Position numbers and translations under genes: made by a program. Of a stretch of DNA of 37,325 bases, positions 1 through 7,575 are shown in pieces. The notes below the pieces were generated by a model. That model was not told where the DNA came from. It saw only the letters and a list, made by a program, of their open reading frames with translations, and searched no databases. Numbering within the stretch: position 1 is the stretch's first letter; each line of letters begins with the position of its first letter. The stretch is taken from assembly GCA_016870475.1 (NCBI GenBank), contig VGBO01000020.1, positions 1-37,325 on the forward strand. Direction: 5' to 3'. Source of the stretch: Actinomycetota bacterium (lineage in GTDB: Bacteria > Actinomycetota > Acidimicrobiia > Acidimicrobiales > CAIXPF01).

Positions 1-174
1 CTCCTCCACGGCCAGTTCGATCGCGTTGCAGACGATCTCCTCGACGCTCTCCTCCGCGGTGATCCGCACGACCGTCGTCCCGGTGAACGTGGCCGACACC
101 AGGTCCGGCTCGAGGACGAGGTCGTAGTGGTGCGGTCGGACGACGCGGGGAAGCCGGTACGGGTTGTCGGTCAC
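1..174 (-). CDS. M1 family aminopeptidase, N-terminal fragment (gene runs off the left edge)
   Basis: Only the first 58 codons are present; the gene continues leftwards beyond base 1. The reading begins VTDNPYRLPRVVRPHHYDLV and continues LEPDLVSATFTGTTVVRI. This is the characteristic opening strand of M1 (PepN-type) zinc aminopeptidases, where Y-R-LP-x-x-V-x-P-x-H-YDL is followed by a D-L-x-x-xFxG segment. The catalytic HEXXH and GxMEN motifs lie outside the window, so activity cannot be judged. The GTG at 174 is chosen because TAGGCT (183-188, minus strand) lies 8 nt upstream, fitting the leaderless promoter pattern seen throughout the window. It is divergent from the PfkB-family kinase gene. 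Family assignment rests on the N-terminal segment alone. Confidence 0.75.
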   Translation of the reverse strand, partial: MTDNPYRLPRVVRPHHYDLVLEPDLVSATFTGTTVVRITAEESVEEIVCNAIELAVEE

Positions 175-188
175 GCTCGGCGAGCCTA
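175..188 (-). promoter_or_regulatory. Predicted leaderless promoter (-10 TAGGCT) of the M1 aminopeptidase
   Basis: TAGGCT at 188-183 on the minus strand is separated by 8 nt from the GTG at 174, and there is no Shine-Dalgarno sequence between them. Inferred from spacing only. Confidence 0.5.
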
Positions 189-254
189 TCGGTGGGCCGC
201 GCGATGGCTGTCGGTAGCGTGTCGGCCGGTCCGGACGCGGTGGAGGAGGACGTG

Positions 255-1277
255 GTGGGCGACGCTCGGCGATTCGACGTGGTGGGTATCGGCAACGCGA
301 TCGTCGACGTGATCGCCCACGTCGACCACGACTTCCTCGAGGCCGAGGGGCTCGTGCCCGGGTCGATGACGCTCGTGGAGGAGGCGGAGGCCGCCCGCCT
401 GTACGCCGCGATGCCGCCGGCGGTGGAGACGTCGGGTGGATCGGCGGCCAACACGATCGCCGGCGTCGCCTCGCTCGGCGGTCGGGTCGCCTACGTCGGC
501 AAGGTGCGGGACGACCAGCTCGGCGACGTGTTCCGCCACGACATCCAGGCGGTCGGGGTGCAGTACACGACGGCGCCGGCGACGTCGGGCCCGTCGACCG
601 CCCGGTGCCTGGTGCTCGTCACGCCCGACGCCGAGCGCACGATGCGGACGTTCCTCGGGGTGTCGACGTCGCTCGGCGTCGCGGAGATCGACCCGGACGC
701 CCTCGCGTCGACGGCGATCGTGTACGCCGAGGGCTACCTGTGGGACGCCGAGGACGCGAAGACGGCGATCCGGACGGCCATGGAGACCGCCCGACGCGCC
801 GGTGCCCGTGTGGCGTTCACGCTGTCGGACACCTTCTGCGTGGAGCGGCACCGGTCGGAGTGGCTCGGGCTGCTCGACGAGCACGTCGACGTGGTGTTCG
901 CGAACGAGGGTGAGCTGTGCTCGCTCTTCGAGGTCGACGACGTCGAGGAGGCCCTGCGCCGGGTGACCGTGCACACGGACCTCGCGTGCGTCACCCGGAG
1001 CGCCGCCGGGTCGACGTTGCTCCACGCCGACGGCCGTCGCGTCGACGTGCCGGCGTGGAGCACCGGGACGGTGCTCGACACGACCGGTGCCGGCGACCTC
1101 TACGCGGCCGGCGTGCTGCGGGGGTTGACCTCCGGGGTCGACCTGCGCACGGCGGGATGGCTCGGGTCGGTGGCGGCGGGCGAGTGCGTCAGCCACACCG
1201 GGCCGCGTCCCCAGACCCGGCTCGCCGACCTCGTCGCCCGGGTTCCCGTCCCCCTCGACCGACCGCCGGTGGTCTAG
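255..1277 (+). CDS. PfkB-family carbohydrate kinase, probable adenosine kinase
   Basis: Predicted cytosolic ribokinase-fold kinase of 340 aa that would phosphorylate a nucleoside or sugar hydroxyl from ATP. It opens with VGDARRFDVVGIGNAIVD, a typical N-terminal PfkB strand with a substrate-binding D. The SGGSAANT segment is typical of adenosine-kinase-like members. The PfkB signature 2 is DTTGAGDLYAAGVL near the C-terminus, with the GAGD anion hole and catalytic Asp. The start is set at GTG 255 because GGAGGAGG (242-249) lies 5 nt upstream; GTG 252 and further upstream GTG/ATG codons (192, 204, 240) remain possible. A -10-like TAGCGT lies at 215-220. The TAG stop at 1275-1277 overlaps the stop of the convergent queF-like gene. 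Family is certain; the adenosine substrate is inferred from overall resemblance, and sugar kinases share the fold. Confidence 0.85.
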   Translation: MGDARRFDVVGIGNAIVDVIAHVDHDFLEAEGLVPGSMTLVEEAEAARLYAAMPPAVETSGGSAANTIAGVASLGGRVAYVGKVRDDQLGDVFRHDIQAVGVQYTTAPATSGPSTARCLVLVTPDAERTMRTFLGVSTSLGVAEIDPDALASTAIVYAEGYLWDAEDAKTAIRTAMETARRAGARVAFTLSDTFCVERHRSEWLGLLDEHVDVVFANEGELCSLFEVDDVEEALRRVTVHTDLACVTRSAAGSTLLHADGRRVDVPAWSTGTVLDTTGAGDLYAAGVLRGLTSGVDLRTAGWLGSVAAGECVSHTGPRPQTRLADLVARVPVPLDRPPVV

Positions 1278-1699
1278 CGACCGAGCGCCTCGACGCCGTC
1301 CCGGGCCGCCGGACCGTCCGGTCCGACGACCGCCTCGGCGATCGCCTCCATGCCACCCCGCCGGTTCTGGTGCAGCCGGACCAGCACCGGCGTACCGAGC
1401 ACCGCGGCGAGATCGGCGGCGATGCGCACGGCGAGGTGCTCGGCGAAGATGCGTTCGTCCCGCCAGGTGAGCAGGTACAGCTTCAGCGACTTCATCTCGA
1501 TGCACCGGTCGACGGGTCGGTAGCGCACCGTCCATCGGTACAGGTCCGGTTGCAGGCCGTCGACCTCCGGGCACAGCGCGGCGAGCTCGTCGCCCTGGAG
1601 CTCGACGAGGGTCTGGCCGGGGAGCGACAGGAAGGTGTCGAGACCGCCGTACTCCTCCGAGCCAACGGCACGGCCGAGCATCGGCGAGCGTTCGGTCAC
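1274..1699 (-). CDS. queF: QueF-like NADPH-dependent 7-cyano-7-deazaguanine (preQ0) reductase
   Basis: A 141-aa protein of the T-fold QueF family, which reduces the nitrile of preQ0 to preQ1 in queuosine biosynthesis. Visible motifs are ALCPEVDGLQPDLY, holding the thioimide-forming Cys and the following QPD Asp, then EMKSLKLYLLTW, the QueF signature E-x-K-S-x-K-x-Y, and HQNRRGGM near the C-terminus. Two deviations: Cys-Pro to Gln-Pro-Asp is two residues longer than in the Bacillus protein (CPKTGQPD), and the F-H-E substrate-binding triad reads F-A-E. The GTG start overlaps the TGA of the upstream crotonase gene (GTGA), implying translational coupling as the third gene of an operon. No other queuosine genes are in the window. 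Family assignment is good; full activity is less sure because of the H-to-A change. Confidence 0.8.
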   Translation of the reverse strand: MTERSPMLGRAVGSEEYGGLDTFLSLPGQTLVELQGDELAALCPEVDGLQPDLYRWTVRYRPVDRCIEMKSLKLYLLTWRDERIFAEHLAVRIAADLAAVLGTPVLVRLHQNRRGGMEAIAEAVVGPDGPAARDGVEALGR

Positions 1700-2514
1700 A
1701 GCTGGGACCGGCCGCGTTCGACGATGCGCTGGCGGCGGGCCTCGACGGCTGCGGGGTCGATCCCGCCGGCGGCCCATTCGCGGCCCATGCGGGCCTCGAC
1801 CATCCAGCCCTCCGCGGGGGCGACGTCGGTGACCGCCGTGTAGGTGGCCCGCATCCGCTGCACGCCACGGGCGTCGTTGCCGGCGATGTCGGTGGCGAGC
1901 TTGCGGGTGAAGGGGAGGAGGTCGTCGTGGACGACGACATGGTTCACGAGCCCCCAGGCGAACGCCCGGTCGGCGGTGAGGAAGTTGCCCGTGTAGGAGA
2001 GCTCGCGGGCCCGCCGTACGCCGACCGCCTCGGCGAGCAGCACGGTGAGGCCCCAGCCCGGCATCACGCCGACGCGGGCGTGGGTGTCGGCGAAGCGGGC
2101 CCGGTCGGACGCGACGAGGAAGTCGCAGTTGAGCGCGAGCTCGAACCCGCCGGTCACGGCGACACCGTTGATCGCGCCGATCACCGGCTTGCGGGTGGGT
2201 GCCCACGGACCGCGCCGCGCCGCCGTGGCGCCCGACGCGCCGCCGGCCCGAAGGTTGTCGCCGGTGGACCCGAGCTCTTTGAGGTCGAGCCCCGCCGAGA
2301 ACGCCGGGTCGCTGCCGGTGAGGATGATCACATCGCTCGCGGTGTCGGCGTCGGCCGCGGCCATGGCCACCTCGAGCAGGGTGATCACCTCGGTCGACAG
2401 CGCGTTGCGGGCCTCCGGTCGGTTCAGACGGACGGTGGCGATGCGGTCGGAGACCTCGAGGTGGACGACGGAGAGCGGGTCGCCGAGGGCTGCGGTGCGA
2501 GGGTCGGTGGTCAC
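1696..2514 (-). CDS. Crotonase-fold protein (enoyl-CoA hydratase/isomerase family), paralogue 1
   Basis: A 272-aa crotonase. The oxyanion-hole region reads FSAGLDLKEL and the second signature VTGGFELALNCDFLVASDRA. Measured against rat enoyl-CoA hydratase, the Glu144 equivalent is present (GGFEL), but the Glu164 equivalent is replaced by His (FADTH where the rat protein has FGQPE). It may therefore be an isomerase, hydrolase or other crotonase rather than a standard hydratase. The GTG start overlaps the stop of the unknown gene upstream by four bases, and its own stop overlaps the start of the queF-like gene, so all three appear to be co-translated. Longer upstream starts would run back into the upstream gene in another frame and are unlikely. 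The substrate is unknown. Confidence 0.9.
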   Translation of the reverse strand: MTTDPRTAALGDPLSVVHLEVSDRIATVRLNRPEARNALSTEVITLLEVAMAAADADTASDVIILTGSDPAFSAGLDLKELGSTGDNLRAGGASGATAARRGPWAPTRKPVIGAINGVAVTGGFELALNCDFLVASDRARFADTHARVGVMPGWGLTVLLAEAVGVRRARELSYTGNFLTADRAFAWGLVNHVVVHDDLLPFTRKLATDIAGNDARGVQRMRATYTAVTDVAPAEGWMVEARMGREWAAGGIDPAAVEARRQRIVERGRSQL

Positions 2515-3134
2515 GGTTCGTCGTGCTCCTGTTCGTCGGGTGGGAGGAAGTCGAGGTCGAGGTCGCCGAGGCGGACGAGCGTGGAGGCGATCCACCCGCC
2601 CATGGCGCCGAACTGGTCGTCGAGGCGTGCCGGGTCGTTCAACGTTGCCTCGTCGAGGTCGTAGGTACCCTCGTAGGACGCGTCCACGCCGTGCACTGCC
2701 GTGCCGAGCGGGTCGTCGCTCTCGGTGTCGGGCTCGTGGATCGCCTCGAGTCGGACGGTGGTCCGCTCGAGCGCGATCGGACCGGGGGCGACGGACGGGA
2801 GCACCGCGAGCAGCCGCCCGGTCGGGACGGCGTCGCGGAGCCGCTGGATCCGCAGCACGATCTCGACCTCGACCCGTGGTGGATCGGCCATGGGGTCCCC
2901 GTGACGCCACGAGCGGTACGCGCTCTGTGACCACGTCGACCACTCGAGCAGGATGTCGGCCTGTACCCGCGGGGGTGTGCCCTCGCCGGGCAGGGAGTAC
3001 GTCGTCTGCCAGGAGAGGTCGCCGAGCAGGACATCGGCGTGGAACCGTTCCTCGACCTCCTGCGGTTCGAGCAGGGCGGCTTCGAGCACGTCCCGGAGCA
3101 CGGCGATGCAGTCGGTGAAGACGTGGTCAAGCAC
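2511..3134 (-). CDS. Conserved-looking protein of unknown function (207 aa)
   Basis: I do not recognise this family. The protein begins MLDHVFTDCIAVLRDVLEAA (GTG start). It has alternating hydrophobic and charged strands in the middle (VEVEIVLRIQRL, RLLAVLPSVAPG), a Trp-rich patch (ILLEWSTWSQSAYRSWRHGD), and a very acidic C-terminus ending PPDEQEHDEP. No signal peptide or membrane helix is visible, so it is probably cytosolic. It is the first gene of the operon with the crotonase and QueF-like protein, joined by a GTGA overlap. TACGCT at 3175-3180 on the minus strand is a likely -10. The start has no strong Shine-Dalgarno sequence. Codon use matches the neighbours. Confidence 0.75.
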   Translation of the reverse strand: MLDHVFTDCIAVLRDVLEAALLEPQEVEERFHADVLLGDLSWQTTYSLPGEGTPPRVQADILLEWSTWSQSAYRSWRHGDPMADPPRVEVEIVLRIQRLRDAVPTGRLLAVLPSVAPGPIALERTTVRLEAIHEPDTESDDPLGTAVHGVDASYEGTYDLDEATLNDPARLDDQFGAMGGWIASTLVRLGDLDLDFLPPDEQEHDEP

Positions 3135-3185
3135 GATGTCGTCCGTGGGCGCCGTGCGCGGGCATCGGCGTCCGAGCGTACCGGC

Positions 3186-3269
3186 CTAGCGGCCGGCGTT
3201 CGGCTTGCTGCCGTGGTTCGCCTTCTTGCGGCGGGCGTTGACCCGGCGCTTGTTCGTGCGCTTCGACAT
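3186..3269 (-). CDS. Small ribosomal large-subunit protein bL37 (27 aa)
   Basis: A 27-codon gene encoding a highly basic peptide that opens MSKRTNKRRVNARRKKANHG and ends SKPNAGR. The ANHG-x-x-PNA tail is the hallmark I recall for bL37, the small extra protein found in the 50S subunit of mycobacteria and other Actinobacteria. AGGAG (3276-3280, minus strand) sits 6 nt before the ATG, a good Shine-Dalgarno sequence. A -10-like TAGAGT lies at 3314-3319 on the minus strand, giving a leader of about 40 nt. It is a separate unit from the unknown gene downstream, which has its own TACGCT. The assignment rests on a short sequence; any other small arginine/lysine-rich RNA-binding peptide is the alternative. 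Confidence 0.75.
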   Translation of the reverse strand: MSKRTNKRRVNARRKKANHGSKPNAGR

Positions 3270-3382
3270 CTCGGACTCCTCGGTGCCCGCACGCGGTGAT
3301 CGGGCAGCCCCGCACTCTAGGGCGGTCGCGGCGCGGCGACCAAGCGGTGGCGGGCGGACGCGCCGGTAGCCTGCCCGATGTC

Positions 3383-3775
3383 ATGGCGTGGTTGGTCCGG
3401 GACGGCGGGGTGCTGGCATCGGCGGAGGTCGCCGATCGTCCCCGCGCGCGCCTCGTCGGCCTGCTCGGCCGGGACGAGCTCGAGGGGGTCCTCGTGCTGC
3501 ACCCGGCGCGCTCGGTGCACACGGTCGGCATGCGGTTCCCGATCGACGTCGTGTGGTGCGCCCCTCTGCAGGACGGCGGTCCCGGTCCGCTGCGCCGCCG
3601 CTTCCGCCCAGGATCGCTCGACGGGGTCGAGCTCGTCGTCGTGCGCACGGCGACGGTCCCCCCGAACCGGGTGACGCCCCCGGTGCGGGGTGCGACGGTC
3701 GTGGTGGAGACACCGGTCGGTGCGGTCGAGCGGTGGGCGCTGCGGCCCGGCGACCGGGTCGCGGTGCACGCGTGA
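3383..3775 (+). CDS. DUF192 family protein
   Basis: A 130-aa protein with the DUF192 core: a hydrophobic start (MAWLVRDGGVLASAEVADRP), the R-x-x-GL-x-GR-x-x-L-x-G-x-L segment (ARLVGLLGRDELEGVL), and the diagnostic H-T-x-x-M-x-x-x-x-D-V motif (VHTVGMRFPIDVVW). These small beta-rich proteins have no firmly established biochemical role; some members are secreted, but no signal peptide is seen here. ATG 3383 is selected because it precedes the conserved domain and TAGCCT (3367-3372) lies 10 nt upstream. The stop overlaps the GTG of rsmI (GTGA), so the two genes form a coupled pair. There is no evidence that the function is linked to rRNA methylation. Confidence 0.8.
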   Translation: MAWLVRDGGVLASAEVADRPRARLVGLLGRDELEGVLVLHPARSVHTVGMRFPIDVVWCAPLQDGGPGPLRRRFRPGSLDGVELVVVRTATVPPNRVTPPVRGATVVVETPVGAVERWALRPGDRVAVHA

Positions 3776-4620
3776 GCTCCACGTCCGGTCGTCTCGTCCT
3801 CGTCGGAACGCCGATCGGCAACCTCGGTGACCTCGCCCCCCGGGCGGTCGCGGCGCTCGCCGCCGTCGACGTGGTGGCGTGCGAGGACACGCGACGGACG
3901 GGTCGGCTGCTCCAGCACGCCGGCGTGGTCGCGCCGCGGCTGCTCCGTCTCGACGAGCACACCGAGGTCGACCGGATCGGGGAGATCCTCGGCCTGCTCG
4001 CCGACGGTCGGTCGGTGGCGCTGTGCAGCGACGCCGGCATGCCCGGGGTGTCCGACCCCGGCGAGCGGTTGGTCCGTGCGGTCACCGCAGCCGGGCACCC
4101 GGTGGAGGTGGTCCCCGGGCCGTCGGCGTCGCTGACGGCGCTGGTGGGCAGCGGCCTGCCGACGGGTCGGTTCTGTTTCGAGGGGTTCCTGCCCCGACGC
4201 GGTGGGGCGCGCACGGCGCGCCTCGCAGCGCTCGCCGCCGAGGAGCGGACCGTCGTGCTCTTCGAGGCGCCGCACCGGGTCGCCCGCACCCTCGGGGACC
4301 TCGTCGTCGCGCTCGGTGCGGAGCGCGAGGTCACGATCGCACGGGAGCTGACCAAGCTGCACGAGGAGTGGTGGCGGGGCAGTCTCGAGGAGGCGGTGGA
4401 ACGGGTCGCCGCGGTCGAGCCGCGCGGCGAGCACGTGCTCGTGGTGGCCGGCGCGGAACCGTCGCCCGATGCGGGCGGCGACGAGATCGACGAGGCGGTA
4501 CGGGCCGAGATCGCGTCGGGCCGAAGCCTGCGCGACGCCGCAGCGGTCGTGGCGCGTCGGCTCGGCGTGCCCCGGCGGACGGTCTACGAGCGGGCGTTGC
4601 GGGCGGACGACGACGCGTGA
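3772..4620 (+). CDS. rsmI: 16S rRNA (cytidine1402-2'-O)-methyltransferase RsmI
   Basis: A 282-aa SAM-dependent methyltransferase of the tetrapyrrole-methylase fold that modifies C1402 in the decoding centre of 16S rRNA. Family motifs appear in order: LVLVGTPIGNLGDLAPRAV, CEDTRRTGRLL, ALCSDAGMPGVSDPGERLV, VPGPSA, FEGFLPRRG, LFEAPHRV and ARELTKLHEE. The C-terminal HTH-like tail ends in RLGVPRRTVYERAL. Length matches the usual 280-290 aa. The start is GTG 3772, overlapping the DUF192 stop by four bases; a longer reading frame upstream is just the shadow of DUF192. The downstream desaturase has its own promoter. Confidence 0.95.
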   Translation: MSSTSGRLVLVGTPIGNLGDLAPRAVAALAAVDVVACEDTRRTGRLLQHAGVVAPRLLRLDEHTEVDRIGEILGLLADGRSVALCSDAGMPGVSDPGERLVRAVTAAGHPVEVVPGPSASLTALVGSGLPTGRFCFEGFLPRRGGARTARLAALAAEERTVVLFEAPHRVARTLGDLVVALGAEREVTIARELTKLHEEWWRGSLEEAVERVAAVEPRGEHVLVVAGAEPSPDAGGDEIDEAVRAEIASGRSLRDAAAVVARRLGVPRRTVYERALRADDDA

Positions 4621-4655
4621 GCCCGCCTTCCGCGAGGCCCCTCCCGCGCGCCCGC

Positions 4656-4667
4656 TAGGTTCGGGAC
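4656..4667 (+). promoter_or_regulatory. Predicted leaderless promoter (-10 TAGGTT) of the desaturase
   Basis: TAGGTT (4656-4661) is followed by 6 nt and then the GTG at 4668. There is no Shine-Dalgarno sequence. The spacing places +1 at or next to the first base of the start codon. Confidence 0.55.
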
Positions 4668-5426
4668 GTGCCGCTCGATCCCGTCTTCGCCGTCCCGCTG
4701 TGGGCTGCCCTGCCGGTGGCCTTCGTGGTCACGCAGCTCGCGAACGTGATGACCACGCTCTACCTGCACCGGGCGCTCGCCCACCGGTCGGTCACCTTCC
4801 GGTCGCCGCTCGAGTTCGTCGCCCGCGTGGTGCTGTGGATGGTGACGGGGATCGACCGGCGGGAGTGGGTGGCGGTGCACCGCAAGCACCACGTCTTCTC
4901 CGACGAGCCGGACGATCCGCACTCGCCGATCCAGCGCGGCGTGTGGAACGTGCTGTTCCTCAACGTCGTGTACTACCGGCGTGAGGCCCGTCGGGACGAC
5001 ACGCTCGAGACCTACGCGAAGGACATCCCGGCGGATCGCTGGGACCGGGTGCTGTTCTCGCGCAGCATCGTCGGGCTCGGCCTCGGGGTCGGGTTGCTGT
5101 GGGTGCTGTTCGGTCCGGCGGTCGCCGCGGTCGCCGGTGCGGTGCATCTGGTCGGCTACATCGGCCTGTCCGGTGCGGTCAACGGGTTCGGGCACTGGTT
5201 CGGTCGCCGTCCGCACGACAACCTCGCGACGAACCTGCGCTGGTTGGCGGCGTTGACGGCCGGTGAGGGGATGCACAACGAGCACCACCACGCGCCGCGC
5301 TCGCCCCGGTTCGGGCGCACGTGGTGGGACATCGGCGGCAAGCTGGCCGGCGTGCTGGCCCGCCTCGGTCTCGCCCGCCTGCACGAGTCGGGTCGGTCGG
5401 GTCGCCGGGAGACGGTCGCCGCCTGA
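4668..5426 (+). CDS. Acyl-CoA/acyl-lipid desaturase (membrane di-iron fatty acid desaturase)
   Basis: A 252-aa integral membrane desaturase that would introduce a double bond (typically delta-9) into fatty acyl chains. The three histidine boxes that bind the di-iron centre are present: HRALAHRS, HRKHHVFSD and HNEHHHAPRS. Hydrophobic segments lie at about residues 8-28 (VPLWAALPVAFVVTQLANVM), 45-60 and 125-165. The protein is shorter than many stearoyl-CoA desaturases (about 300 aa) and has no fused cytochrome b5. The GTG start is supported by TAGGTT 6 nt upstream. It faces the convergent crotonase 2, with a small inverted repeat between them. Substrate and position specificity cannot be read from sequence. 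Confidence 0.9.
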   Translation: MPLDPVFAVPLWAALPVAFVVTQLANVMTTLYLHRALAHRSVTFRSPLEFVARVVLWMVTGIDRREWVAVHRKHHVFSDEPDDPHSPIQRGVWNVLFLNVVYYRREARRDDTLETYAKDIPADRWDRVLFSRSIVGLGLGVGLLWVLFGPAVAAVAGAVHLVGYIGLSGAVNGFGHWFGRRPHDNLATNLRWLAALTAGEGMHNEHHHAPRSPRFGRTWWDIGGKLAGVLARLGLARLHESGRSGRRETVAA

Positions 5427-5433
5427 CGCTCCG

Positions 5434-5454
5434 CGGCCGCCTGCTCAGCGGCCG
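5434..5454. terminator. Small inverted repeat between convergent desaturase and crotonase 2
   Basis: CGGCCGC (5434-5440) and GCGGCCG (5448-5454) form a 7-bp stem with a 7-nt loop that includes the stop of the minus-strand gene. It has no U-tract. It could serve as a bidirectional terminator, but GC-rich 7-bp repeats also arise by chance in such DNA. Confidence 0.3.
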
Positions 5455-6227
5455 GTCCACGTGGGCGGCCCGTCGTCCGCCCTGCGTCGTCCGAAGGCGC
5501 CGGCGTCCTCGGTCTGCGCGACGACGCGCCGCATGGTCTCCCCGAAGCGGATCGCGTCGAGGAGGGGGAGTTCGGTGCCGCGTCGGGCGATCTCCTTCGT
5601 GGCACGCACCGCGAGCGGGGCACCGGCGAGGAGGCGCTCGGCGAGCCGGGTCGCCTCGCTCATGAGGTCGTCGTGCGGGACGACCTTCCACACCAGGCCG
5701 ATCTCGAGGGCACGCGCGGTATCGATGCGTTCGCCGGTGAGCAGCAACTCCATCGCGTGCTGCCAGCCGATGCGATGCGGCAGGCGGACGGCGCCCTGCA
5801 CGGTGGGCACGCCGAGGCGCACCTCGGGGAAGCCGAACGTCGCCCGGTCGGAGGCCACGACGAAGTCGCATGCCGTCGCGAGCGTGAGGCCGAAGCCGAG
5901 GCAGTGGCCGTTGACCGCCGCGATCGTCGGCTTGTCGATCTCGAGGCCGGCTTCGAGGCTCGACAGCGACGGCATCTCCCAGAAGGTCGGGTCGGCGTTG
6001 CCGGTCGAGGTCGCACCGGTCGGGTCGTTCAGGTCGGCGCCGGCGCAGAACGCCCGTCCGGCCCCGGTGACGATGCCGACCCACGCGTCGGCGTCGTCCC
6101 GGAAGGTGCGCCAGGCCGCGTTCAGGTCGGCTCGCAGCTCGCGGTCGACCGCGTTCATCGCATGCGGGCGGTTGTAGGTGATGGTCGCGATGCGACCCGT
6201 CCGTTCGTAGAGCACGGTGCCGACCAT
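5445..6227 (-). CDS. Crotonase-fold protein (enoyl-CoA hydratase/isomerase family), paralogue 2
   Basis: A 260-aa crotonase starting MVGTVLYERTGRIATITYNR. The oxyanion-hole motif is AFCAGADLND and the second signature is GHCLGFGLTLATACDFVVAS, followed by FGFPEVRLGVP. The position of rat hydratase Glu144 is Thr (GFGLT), while the Glu164 equivalent is kept (FGFPE). Single-glutamate crotonases include isomerases and hydrolases, so hydratase activity should not be assumed. The ATG is 6 nt from a -10-like CAAACT (6234-6239, minus strand). It is divergent from the FAD oxidoreductase with a 45-bp gap. It is monocistronic by appearance, and its pathway is unknown. Confidence 0.9.
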   Translation of the reverse strand: MVGTVLYERTGRIATITYNRPHAMNAVDRELRADLNAAWRTFRDDADAWVGIVTGAGRAFCAGADLNDPTGATSTGNADPTFWEMPSLSSLEAGLEIDKPTIAAVNGHCLGFGLTLATACDFVVASDRATFGFPEVRLGVPTVQGAVRLPHRIGWQHAMELLLTGERIDTARALEIGLVWKVVPHDDLMSEATRLAERLLAGAPLAVRATKEIARRGTELPLLDAIRFGETMRRVVAQTEDAGAFGRRRADDGPPTWTGR

Positions 6228-6272
6228 CCCCGGAGTTTGCCCTGTCCGGACCGGGCCAGCAGGCTGTCGGAC

Positions 6273-7541
6273 ATGTGCGCGCAGCGGCGGTCCGCTCCGA
6301 AGACGCCGGACGTCGACGTCGTGGTGGTGGGGGCCGGTCTCGCCGGTCTCGCCGCAGCGCGCGTGACGACCGGCGCCGGTCTGCGCACGGTGGTGCTCGA
6401 GTCCTCCGACGGTGTCGGCGGCCGGGTGCGCACGGACACCGTCGACGGCTTCCTCCTCGACCGTGGCTTCCAGATCCTGCTCACCGCGTACCCCGAGGTG
6501 CGCGGCCAACTCGACGTCGACGCTCTCGGCCTGTGCCGGTTCGACCCGGGGGCCCGGGTGTGGCACGGCGGCCGGTTCCATCTCGTGTCGGACCCGTTCC
6601 GGCGGCCGTCGGACACGCTCGCGACCGCGCTCGCCCGGATCGGTTCCCCGCTCGACAAGCTGCGGATCGCCCGGCTGCGTGCCGACGTCCGGTCGGTGGC
6701 GCCGGCCGACCTGTTGCGACGACCGGAGACGTCCACGGCGGAGGCGTTGCGTCGACGCGGGTTCTCCGGCGCGGCGATCGAACGGTTCCTCCGGCCGCTC
6801 TTCGCGGGGATCCAGCTCGACCCGCAGTTGCGCACGTCGTCCCGGATGTTCGAGGTGATCTTCCGCTCGCTCTCCGACGGGGACGCCGCCGTGCCGACCG
6901 GAGGGATGGGGGCGATCCCCGCCCAGCTCGCAGCGCAGCTCCCCGACGGGGTCGTCCGACTCGACTCGCCGGTCGTCGGGGTCGAGGGCACGGCCGTGCG
7001 GACCGCTGGTGGCGAGGTGGTCCGGGCGCGTGCCGTGGTCGTCGCGACCGACGGTCCTGCGGCGTCGAACCTGCTCGGGCTGCCCGAGGTCGGGTCGAAG
7101 TCGGCGTCGTGCGTGTGGTTCGCCGCACCGGCGCCGCCGGTCCGGGGCAGGTCGTTGCTCCTCGACGGGACGGGCCGGGGTCCTGCGTGCAACGTGGCGG
7201 TGATGAGCGAGGTCGCGCCGTCCTACGCCCCCGAGGGTCGTGCGCTCGTTGCCGCCGCCGTGCCGGGCGTCGCGGACGGAGCGGTGGAACCGGCGGTGCG
7301 CACGCAGCTCCGCGGTTGGTTCGGTGCGGCCGTGGCCGACTGGGAGCACCTGCGGACCGACGTGATCCCGCACGGACAGTCGGTCGCGGAGCCGCCGTTC
7401 CGGCCACGGCGGGCGGTCCGTCTCGGCGACGGCCGGTACGTGGCGGGCGACCACCGTGACACGGGGTCGATCCAGGGCGCGCTGTTCTCCGGCCGCCGTT
7501 GCGGGGAGGCCGTGGTGGTCGACCTGCGCGTGGGTCGCTGA
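6273..7541 (+). CDS. FAD-dependent oxidoreductase of the amine oxidase / phytoene desaturase-like family
   Basis: A 422-aa flavoprotein. The N-terminal FAD-binding Rossmann motif is VVVVGAGLAGLAAARVTTGA, followed by the acidic end of strand 2 (VVLESSDGVGGRVRTD), which includes the GG-R-x-R-T-D motif of amine oxidases and protoporphyrinogen/phytoene oxidases. A second FAD motif near the C-terminus is YVAGDHRDTGSIQGALFSGR. The ATG at 6273 directly precedes the Rossmann strand; a longer in-frame extension upstream is antisense to the divergent crotonase. A weak -10-like CAGGCT lies 7 nt before the start. The substrate is unknown. It converges on the MBL hydrolase gene. Confidence 0.85.
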   Translation: MCAQRRSAPKTPDVDVVVVGAGLAGLAAARVTTGAGLRTVVLESSDGVGGRVRTDTVDGFLLDRGFQILLTAYPEVRGQLDVDALGLCRFDPGARVWHGGRFHLVSDPFRRPSDTLATALARIGSPLDKLRIARLRADVRSVAPADLLRRPETSTAEALRRRGFSGAAIERFLRPLFAGIQLDPQLRTSSRMFEVIFRSLSDGDAAVPTGGMGAIPAQLAAQLPDGVVRLDSPVVGVEGTAVRTAGGEVVRARAVVVATDGPAASNLLGLPEVGSKSASCVWFAAPAPPVRGRSLLLDGTGRGPACNVAVMSEVAPSYAPEGRALVAAAVPGVADGAVEPAVRTQLRGWFGAAVADWEHLRTDVIPHGQSVAEPPFRPRRAVRLGDGRYVAGDHRDTGSIQGALFSGRRCGEAVVVDLRVGR

Positions 7542-7575
7542 GGCCGACGCCGTCCGGACCGTCCGGCCCGCCGGC

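Noticed and set aside
186-1940. 584-codon open frame on the minus strand across the PfkB kinase and beyond
   Set aside because: Its sequence is Arg/Pro/His-rich with no family motifs and lies antisense to a clear kinase gene. High-GC DNA gives long antisense open frames.
7542-7575. Terminator hairpin between the convergent FAD oxidoreductase and MBL genes
   Set aside because: The GTCCGG/CCGGAC elements overlap with almost no loop, so no stable hairpin of normal geometry can be drawn.
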